DNA from: Acholoe squamosa | Lineage: Eukaryota; Annelida; Polychaeta; Phyllodocida; Polynoidae | Direction: 5' to 3' | Assembly (NCBI GenBank): GCA_949317995.1 | Contig: OX439050.1 | Span: 18,740,061 to 18,804,060, forward strand | Length of the DNA: 64,000 nt | In this document: positions 55,441 through 64,000 of the stretch, in pieces | Layout of the letters: every line of letters begins with the position of its first letter | How positions within the stretch are numbered: position 1 is the stretch's first letter | Program-made: the position numbers and the translations under genes | The notes under the pieces: model-generated | Seen by the model: only the letters and a program-made list of their open reading frames with translations | What the model was told of the DNA's origin: nothing | Databases searched by the model: none

Positions 55441-58400
55441 TGACATTTGACATTGAAGCCTGTTCCTTAGGACTGAGTCCTTCACCTGTGACATTTTTTT
55501 CGTATCAATTTATAGCTGATCAAAAAGATCTAGAAAGGAAAGCTCTCTCTTTCTAATAATGCTCTATGGATCTTAATGAAAGCATCATTAGAGAATTTGA
55601 TAAGGGTGTATCTTGTTCTTACATACCATCAAGAAATATTCTATAGTCAACAATGTCATGGGGCTATCAGGGGTGTGAAATCTTTGAGAAATCTCCCGAG
55701 GAATTAGGAGCTTTTTGCGTTCAAAAACGCAGTTCCCGAGATCTGTGTAAATTCACTAAGAAAAAGTTTACCTTTTATAGGGGGGACAGTCATGACACTG
55801 CATTTATAATAATGTTCGACCCTTCCACATAGGTCCCAGTCAGATATTTCACTATCCCCATGGCAAATTTAACCCTTGACACTAGATGATTGTTAACCCT
55901 TTAGGGGCCGCTGCTGCATTAATGCATCATTATCATATCCATTGGTCGTTATGATGCATGAATGAAGTGCTGACGAGACTGATCGCCAGCACTTGATAGG
56001 AGCATCATGCCGACCCTCTGTTAGTATATGTATCAACCCTGTAGGGTCGGCATGAGTTTTGAGTTTGAAGGTTTTTATTGGTCAAAAATCACATATACAG
56101 GCGTTATTCATTATGACCAAGGAATAACACAATCAAAATTGGTCCCTAAGGAAAATAAGTGACAAGAAAATTCATAATTTCAAGAGATAATCAAGATGAA
56201 ACTCTATGCGCCAATACATTTGGATAGATGTTAATTATAATTTTAGGTCCAGTATTACACCAAAAGCAGATAGACATCAAGTTGGCGAGCAGTCTCACCA
56301 GCATTTCATTGGTGCATCATGAAAGTTGATTAATGTGTCCCTTTTGAAAGGGGGCTGTGTACAAATGACGTCATGCTTTTTTTTGGACCATTTTTGACCC
56401 CCCCTCCCCCCCCTTGTCATGTTTTGTTATACCACACTTGACCCCCCCTGAACATGACGTCATGCAGAGAGATACCCCCCCCCCCCCAAATGCATATAGT
56501 GTATAGCCTATAAACAAATTAAAATGGTTCAAAGGGATATACGTTGTGTGTGAATTAAAAAATCAAGGATAACATACATCCAAAGTTAAAAAGATGAGCT
56601 AGAATTGATCAACAAACAGGGTAACATGCCGAACACTGTCAGCTTCAGCTTATCATATATGGGTCCTTATATGGGGGATGCACCATTTGCAATTCAGCGG
56701 TTTACAAATTAGTTTGGAAACAGTGGACACAAAGGCAAATCAAAGTTGTGCCTTTTGGATTATTGTATAACCATTGGTTGGCAGTTGTGTCCACTGGAAA
56801 TTTTCTGAGTCCTGGGCACTGAACACAGTGATTTTTCGTGCAAAGATCCCACCTAACGTTTTAGGAATTCCGAATTTTTGGCCTTCATTCCTATAGGTGT
56901 TTCCTATTGTAAATAGAGAAAATTAGGAGGATTTCCGAATTTTTGGAGATCAGTCAGTGACATCCCTGGTTGTGCCCTGTTTACTAGCATACCGGTAGAA
57001 GTTGGGTCATTCTAAATCTTTCTACCAAATTCTCAATGTCAGGGTGCATCTTACAGAAGGGGGTCAACCTATATATGGGGTGCAATTGTAAAACACATCC
57101 AACTAAAAGGATATTTTAACACTTAAATGCGCGGTTTTGGCCTTAAATACATGCACATTGAAGCAAATTTTCATCCAGGAACATCTACTGGTCCAATGTG
57201 CAAAGTTATACCCTCATTAGAATGGCCATGACCCCCTTATTCCAATGATCCATCTGACTGTATCATCATTACCTCAGACACAGTGAGTCAAAACCTGAAA
57301 ATTAGTTGTCATACATGTGACTGTTTGGAAGGGAATCGGCCAAGGAGATAGGATCTAGCATGATAGCAAGGTGATGCTGGAACATTTGTCCCCTATTGCC
57401 ACACCTTTGATAGACTTGCCAACCTTACAACTAATCTATTCATAGGAATTGTTCATATCCATGTAAATGATGTCATGACCTGTGACCAAGACATTTTGCA
57501 CCCTGGTAGTACACACAGGCAGAACCAGTTGGGTATAGTTATGCAAATAGCACACACTATATGAGATTAGAGCAGGACATCACTAAAGAGGCTATATACT
57601 AGTGAATAACAACAAAAGGAACATTTTGGTTGCTATTGTAACCACACTCAGTCTGAAATTTCTCTCTTAACTAAAGGTTTAAGTAAAAAAGAACCAGGTG
57701 CATAATGTGAATTCCATATCAAATACCTGTTCAGAATTATATATACATGGTCTTTATCACTGGGGTGATGTACATGTGAAATAAATGGAAAATCATCAAA
57801 TAATTCTGGGCACGTAAAGAATTGGTATTGGGCCTAGATTAGAGGTAGGATAGAGCAATGGGCCCTGGACATCCAACACTGACATTGATGCCTGTGACAC
57901 TCATTGAGTGGCATGTTTGAGGAAAGCATTCTTTTGCCCATAACTTTTGATGTAGAAATGGTATTTTCATTCTGTTTTCACCATAGTGGTCCTTGTGAAA
58001 TGTTCCTTCAAATGGGATCATCGATTTTCTTATTTAGAATGAAAATAATGTTTCCATGGCAACAGAAATCAACAAAAATGCCTATTTTGGCCCAAAAACA
58101 TTCTTTTTAATGCCAAATATGGACCCTTTCCCCCAAAAAATAGAATGTTTTATCAAAAATCATTGGATTGTCCATAAAAAGTAGCCTATAGCAGTTTTAG
58201 GCATATTTTTCATATTCTAGCCCATAGTAGTGCCCCCTGGTGACTAAAACAGGTACTAAATCCCACAGGAACCCCCATTTCTGCTTGCTGGCTCACAAAT
58301 GGCCTTTATGTACCATGATGAATAACAGTGGTCAGAGACTGAGCAGTGCTGAGCTGCTGCTATGAATCATGATGAGCATGTGATGTTAATACATTGACAT

Positions 58401-59228
58401 TCATTTAACCCTCTTACTACAAATGCACCAGCACTACATCAATGCATCGTAAGCATCAATAGTTCGAAGGCTAAGACATTTACTCCGAGTTTCCTGCGTT
58501 GCTTTCTTTGAAGTATTTTTTTAACAGTAAAATAATATGACTCATGTCTCCCGGATGTATATCTTGTAAACGGGTAATGTGATGCATCCATAAAGAGACT
58601 AATTGCAAAACATCTGGTCAGGTTTTCTAAACTTTGAGTGTATTATCAGTAATTTTCACCGATTATTGCTCCCATACACCCCCTCCCACCATCCTGACCA
58701 TATATGTCCGATGTGACTGATGCTCCTTCCACCCCTCCCCTTCTCCCACCTATCCACCACACCTGAAGCTGAAGGTGTCCCAGCTGAATCCTCCCAATAC
58801 CACCCTGTACATACCCACCCTGGCAAGGTCCTCCAGTGTACCGCCGAGATAACTTCCCACCCCATATCTCCCCACAAACTTCCCCCCTCCCACCCAAACC
58901 CTGCCTCTTCATGCACAACACCTCCACTAGCCTCCCCACCACCCATACAGTCCCAAGTAGTATATGGAGGGAAAAAAATATCCTTAAAGGAGTAAGCTTA
59001 CAAGCTGTATAGGCAGTTTGCTGGATCACCTGTCTGTACAGTGCGATAGCAGGACAGGCACACCACAGTACATCATGGCAGGGATGCTGAAATAGGCACC
59101 AAGGAACTGTTTCTCTCTTTATCTATGATGTGTATCCGTGTCTGCAGACACACATAGCCTTACACAGATTGTCAGAGATAAAGAGTAACCATGTTACACC
59201 AGCATTTTTACACTTGAACAATATATGA
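55441..59228. other. Gene-free stretch
   Basis: No exon recognised apart from the GATGCAT-family repeat. Contains an ATGACGTCATG pair around 56365 and 56455 with C-rich DNA between. The longest reading frames (58646-59029) are pyrimidine-rich and repeat-like, not convincing. Upstream exons of the collagen-like gene could hide here. Confidence 0.5.
55893..56060. repeat. GATGCAT-family repeat
   Basis: TTAACCCTTTAGGGGCCGC start, ATTAATGCATCATT, and the GCCGACCCT/AGGGTCGGCATG pair match the 4182 copy. Confidence 0.55.
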
Positions 59229-59462
59229 TTACCATAAATTCTCTCGTATAAGCCGCGGCTAGTACCAGAACCCAACTCAGGAAGGTGGAGGGAGGGTGTG
59301 GCATAGGTGACAGATATGACATTTTCCCAATATTTTCTCAACTCTTCCAGCAATGCAGGGGTTTTTGGGGTCTCCTAGGACCCCGTAGCCTTTTGAATTT
59401 TGAAGATCTATCTATAAGAAAAAGGGTATATACCATTTTGAAATTCTTAGAATTTTCCTCAG

Positions 59463-60250
59463 ACTAAGACGGCAGCATCTATGAGGCTTCCCTGGTGGTC
59501 CTCCTGGCCTCCCTGGTCCTAGTGATGGTCCTGCAGGCCCTGCCACCTGGGCTTCCTGGGCCTGCTGGGCCTGCAGGTCCTAGGGGCCCTTCTGGAATCT
59601 CGGGATCGCCAGGTAGAACGGGAGCTACTAGTGCTACTGGCTATATAGGACCCTCCAACACTCAATATCCACCACCCCCACCAGAGACAAGCTTGAGACA
59701 GGAAGTTGGATCTTATGAAGATGAATGTGGTGGTATGTTTTTAAGATTCACTTTCTTAATTAAAGCATTAATGCTTAGATCTAAATCACAGCAATAATTT
59801 TGAATAATGGGTACAATGTAATTAGTGCATAGTTTAGTGATTGCTTAAATCAGCTCAAATATCATTTGGTGCTCAAATATCATTTGGTGCTCATAATCAA
59901 AATTGTTAATTGAGAAAATGCTTGAATTAGGCTGATGTGAGTGCACAGTTATTTGCTAATACTTGTTAATTTCACCTTTTCTATGATTGTTTCTAATTTT
60001 TCTGAGCAATTTAGACTGAGAGTACCTCTGAAATAAAAAGCCATATCTTCATTTTAATGGACAAAAATATCAGCATCAAGTTATATTCTTCATTACAGAC
60101 AGTGTTGCGGCCTACTTTGCTGTAGCTCTACACCTGTGTTGGCTGGTCATCTTTGCTGTTGGCAGATGCTACTTTGGGGCACGGGGCTTCAGGAAGAGGA
60201 TCACAGCAAAAAGTGACAATGTCGAAATGAAAGGGAACTCTGGTTATTGA
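59463..60250 (+). CDS. Collagen-like single-pass membrane protein, last two exons (partial, possibly damaged)
   Basis: The first exon ends at 59732 and the second is 60099-60250; the phases join (ECG then DSVAAYF). The first exon has Gly-X-Y repeats (GLPGPAGPAGPRGPSG), then a proline run and an acidic segment. The second has a hydrophobic helix (about YFAVALHLCWLVIFAVG), a basic stop-transfer stretch (RKR) and a short tail ending GNSGY. This suggests a collagenous ectodomain anchored by a C-terminal helix. The start of the first exon is uncertain. At 59480-59525 Gly-X-Y triplets (GPPGLPGPS) lie in a different frame, while the frame that joins exon 2 reads as a hydrophobic stretch there. Either the gene has a 1-base shift or the exon begins further in. 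Upstream exons were not found. The acceptor lies in sequence resembling MITE family B. I do not recognise the gene. Confidence 0.45.
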
Positions 60251-60935
60251 GATACATAAAAGGAGAAAATCATTCTGAAGATTTTCCTTTGCTGGTTCAC
60301 TTTCCCTGATTGCCACAATAATTCAGAGAAGAATTATGTATGAAAAGTAAATACATTTTAAACTATCACATTTAGATGGAATTGAACAACGAAAGCAAAT
60401 TCTAATTCACCATTGTATTATCATATGGCCAATATCTCTCCACATTTTAAACCATAACAACTAATGAAATTGCCCATAAGATAATTCTAAACATGTGATT
60501 TGATTTTAGGAGTATCCCCTAAAATATCCCCCCCCAGGAATAACCCGCGAGGAATTGCTCCTTATCTGGTTTTATTGAAACATTTCTACAAAGTTTTTGA
60601 TTCTGGTACAAATTTCCCTGACCCCCCCACTCCTCTTTTTTCATCTTTATTTTTTTCTTTGATCTTGTTTTCCTTTATTATACTGACCATTACAAAACAT
60701 CTTCTTAAGATGTATATAGGCCTAACTGTGAAAGGATAGCCAAGCATAGATACATAAGAAAAGATTTAAACCAATGTGGCTACCCTATTTGACATAATAA
60801 TCACACATAGCCAAATAAGCGCACACACATACTTTTGGGCTAAAATGTACTCTGCCCTCTTCCGCATGTTCTACAGAAATGGGCAAAAAGGGAGGTAGCA
60901 ATATACACTGTTATCTCACGATTTTGGCTTGGACA
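60251..60935. other. 3' flank of the collagen-like gene
   Basis: AT-rich with no gene; probably contains the 3' UTR of the gene ending at 60250. No clear AATAAA was seen close to the stop. Confidence 0.4.
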
Positions 60936-61255
60936 GTGCCTTTTTGGTTATAACCCTGGTGCATTATCAGGCCATAACCCTACTCTAACACCTTTTGGAC
61001 ATCTTCAAGAAGCCTTTGGTTAGAGTCTGGACATGTTAATAAATGAGAGAAGTATACAATGTCAACCTCTCCATAAATTTCCAGTTAAAACCGTTCAGGG
61101 CTCTATGGGAATTGATCCCCGGCCACTGTGGCAAGAGACAAACTCACTATCCACTATACCAAGCCAAACCATACTAGATTTCAATTTACATGAAGGATTT
61201 GAATAAGTTTTCAGACATACCTGATGTTTGCACACCTTGTTAATATAGAATTCAA
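60936..61255 (-). mobile_element. tRNA-derived SINE, copy 2
   Basis: The same family as 38715-39034: head GGCTTGGTATAGTGGATAGT, box GGGGATCAATTCCC, same body and tail. More diverged, so fairly old. It ends near the fossil retroelement. Confidence 0.72.
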
Positions 61256-61707
61256 CATTATAACGTGCAAAAATCAATGTTTGGGAGTTGTATTGGGGAT
61301 GCTCTAGTGCCGTCATGACGCTGCGTTTGGCGCGAAGCGCACGGACACGGCATCAGGACTTGAAGTCGGGAGTCTGCTATACAAAGTCCAAACTGGGTCA
61401 GTGGGGCTGCTATAGGTATGTGGCGGTATGTTTGTTTTAGTGGGGTTTGTTTGTCAGCTGATAAGGGCTGATAAGGTGTGGGGGTCAGTGTGTCCATGGG
61501 AAATGCAGTTGGGGTGGCTCAGCATAGCCGGGCGGTGCAGTCACAGTGGGTGAGGTATCCCCACATACGGCCTATGTGTGGCTGTGGGGCTATCTGGTGG
61601 GATCCTTCAGGACAGGGGTTCGGGTCCATTGTTCTGGTGAAAACGGGGGTGGCCGGTAGTGGGGAATGCTATTAGGCGGGCATGTGGATATCCCCACATA
61701 AGGTCAA

Positions 61708-63941
61708 TCATGTGTTAAATATGAAATAAAACCTACCATCATCCGGGAGGAATTTGGCTGCCTCATCGGGTAGGGTTGGGTCGAAAGCAAATTTGTCCTT
61801 TAGTTGCTGGAGTTCCTTGGACCTGAAGCTGGTTAATTCCACCAAGCTCCTTGAGGTGGGGGCCGCTCTGAGCTGGGAGACGGGACTCCTGGGTCGGCGG
61901 ATTTCGGATAGCTCTGGTAGATTGGTGGATTCCGAAAGATCCAGGGCTGGTGATAGTTGGAAATCCAGCTGGTTTTTCAATTTGATGACCAGGGTCATAA
62001 CGTGGGGTTTTGAGTTCAGGATAGTGTAGAGAGGTAGCCTCCAGAAAAGGGGAGATCTAGGGTACCTCTCCAGCTGGACCACTTTGACCTGCCCTGCGAT
62101 GATGAAACTTACTTTGGCTTTCCAATTTAGATCAAAGTGACGGCCAAAGGGTCAGGTCAGGCACGGTTTTGATATGTTGGGGGCCTTAATAAAGGGGGGC
62201 CACAAGTTGGGGCCGAAGATGGTTCCCACCACAAACTCAAATTCATGGATTCATTAGACAGGCCTTTGGCAGCTCTTTCAAGGGTGAGTACTTCTTTAAT
62301 TAAAGGTACTATTTTCTGATTGTGTAGGTATCTTAAGCGCTGAAAGTTAGGTAGTTCCAGGGACCGAGGTATGGTTGTCATGGAAACACCTGATATATTG
62401 GCTGGAGGGGACCCAAAGTGTCGCCATAGGGAGAGCTTGATGGGACTCATGGCCAGGGGTTCTAGGGTGATGTTTTGTATACAAGATATATTTGAATTTA
62501 TCATGATCATGCCAGCATTATTAATGGAACATAGGGATGGCTCTGTTATTACTGAGTATGCTGCATTTTTTATGGTAATTTGCCCTGCATTGTGGTATTG
62601 TAGGTGGGATGGTGAGGTGCTGGTAATTAAGAGATATGTGTCCCTGGCTATGGGTTTAATTGAATTTGGTGTGGGTGCAGCCATGTGTGCAGTAAAACTG
62701 CAGGTGTGATGGACTGCATCAGGTAGATCTAAAAGTATGGATAGGGTGCATGTGGGGTGGAGTGGTGACAACAGGGGTAGGGGTAGGTTGCAGCTGATAA
62801 AGGAGTCTTGTATACACATGTCCATGTCTGCCTGGTACAGCTCCATGTAGTGGGCGTGGCTGTTTGACATGGCTATGAAGGGGGTAGGGGCTGTACTAGT
62901 GTATGACCTTTGGAGTCGGCGTTGGATGTGTCAAAGGGGACTGGCAAGGTTTCAGTTCTAAAAATAGAGTAGGTGTTATCCCCTAGGCCTATGGGTATTT
63001 GTATGGTTATAAGCAAATTGGCGTTGTCACTCCAGTGAGCGCTCACCCTTCTTTTATAATAAAAACCTACTGGTACCTCTAGGATAGTGATACCTTGGTG
63101 GGCGCTGCTTAACGCACTGGATAGGTTGTTTAGACCTAGCCTTAGGGTGTCATGGGGAATTAAGGTGGGGGGTAATTCACCTTCCATTAAGTCATTAATG
63201 GCTGTAAGAAGTGTGTCTAAATCATCTTGGAGATCAATGAGAGATTCAATTTGTGCATTTGCTGCTGAAAACAGCATGCATGGAGTAGAAGGTGTCCTGT
63301 CTGGCTTGGGTTTCTAAATTTAGAATAATTCCTGAAAAATTTGAGTTCAAATTTTGAAGTTTATAGGCCAGAAGGGAAAGTGCATCGTCTGTATCATTTT
63401 GAAAGTGTGTTTAGAGATTTGTAATTGTATTCTGAAATATTGGGTAGAAAATGGGTCGCCAATTCTACCACATGCATTTTGGTAGCTAGTCTTCTATCTA
63501 TATCTGACACATCTGAATTTAAAAGATCAATTTCAGATTGGGTTCCCAGGCCTATAGTAGCCCTGAGAATATCACCAATGATTTGGCCAGGAGCATTAGA
63601 CGGGTCTTGGGGGTAGATATTAGATTAAAAAGAAGGTCAAAAGATTTTTGGGATTTATCAAAGAGGTTGCTGATCATTAGGTCCAAGTTATTGGCTGTGT
63701 GTGTGATATAAGGCGAGGCATTGGGTCTGACAAGGGGTGATACTTTGTCAGGTCTTTGGAGTGTGGGGGAGAGGGAGATATTTAGACTGAAAACCAGGGG
63801 GTAGTCCATGAAATTTGACAGTAAGGGCTGGGGCATTTGTGTAAAAAGAGCTCCATAGTTTGGTCTGAAGATAATCCTTGGGGGTAACTCCTGATGTTGT
63901 AATCCATTGGTGATAGCGATGAGGATGAGTGTAACTGCCAT
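61708..63941 (-). mobile_element. Fossil envelope-like gene of a retroelement, broken
   Basis: A minus-strand stretch of about 2.2 kb carries several open segments in more than one frame that together look like one viral-type surface glycoprotein. Its parts are a hydrophobic signal-like start, an ectodomain with N-glycosylation sites, a glycine-rich hydrophobic segment of the kind found in fusion subunits, a cysteine-containing membrane-proximal part, and a polar tail. The layout recalls envelope proteins of envelope-bearing Ty3/Gypsy (errantivirus-like) elements, but family assignment rests on general character only. It is broken, with a handful of breaks. No gag or pol is visible; on this strand pol would lie beyond the right edge. 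Terminal repeats were not identified. The remaining length of open sequence suggests moderate rather than great age. Confidence 0.45.
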
Positions 63942-64000
63942 AGGGACTGCAGCCCTAAAAAGGTTATGGGAATTGTTTTAGAAAAAATTAAAGGAAAATC

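Noticed and set aside
58646-59029. Glycine/tryptophan-rich frame and its proline-rich antisense
   Set aside because: Both strands open, biased composition, no splice signals or recognisable domain.

Overview
This is eukaryotic nuclear DNA from an animal. Genes are split into short exons with GT/AG introns, there is no bacterial operon structure, and most of the window is interspersed repeats. Two conserved housekeeping genes can be read exon by exon, and their proteins look like those of an invertebrate. The mixture of foldback elements, MITEs, SINEs, a Penelope-like element and an envelope-type fossil fits a marine invertebrate (non-vertebrate deuterostome or lophotrochozoan). I cannot name the species.

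Layout. Positions 1-25792 hold LSG1 on the minus strand (cytoplasmic GTPase of 60S ribosome maturation). I could place 13 exons covering 629 codons; the last part of the gene lies in sequence I could not recognise or beyond the left edge. Its first intron (12480-25702) is about 13 kb and packed with repeats. Positions 25793-26322 are a 530-base gap between two divergent start codons. Positions 26323-49604 hold FARSB on the plus strand (beta subunit of cytosolic phenylalanyl-tRNA synthetase), complete in 18 exons and 584 codons. From 49605 to about 59460 no gene is recognised. That stretch holds a 5-kb foldback-like repeat complex containing an 18S rRNA fragment and a 0.8-kb duplication. At 59463-60250 are the last two exons of a collagen-like membrane protein gene, possibly damaged. 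From 61708 to 63941, on the minus strand, lies the broken envelope-like gene of an old retroelement that probably continues past the right edge.

The two main genes share a theme. LSG1 acts on the large ribosomal subunit and FARSB charges tRNA, so a shared divergent promoter would couple two parts of the translation machinery.

The most unusual content is the repeat fraction. There are at least three, probably five, foldback elements of the same architecture but unrelated sequence, whose inverted arms are built from short tandem repeats; two have clear target-site duplications (6 and 9 bp). Several MITE families share CCGTAA ends and TA target duplications. A young SINE has two near-identical insertions, one nested in another element. 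Two hammerhead-ribozyme-like cores lie close to a Penelope-like GIY-YIG fragment. A possible 18-nt in-frame microexon lies in FARSB.
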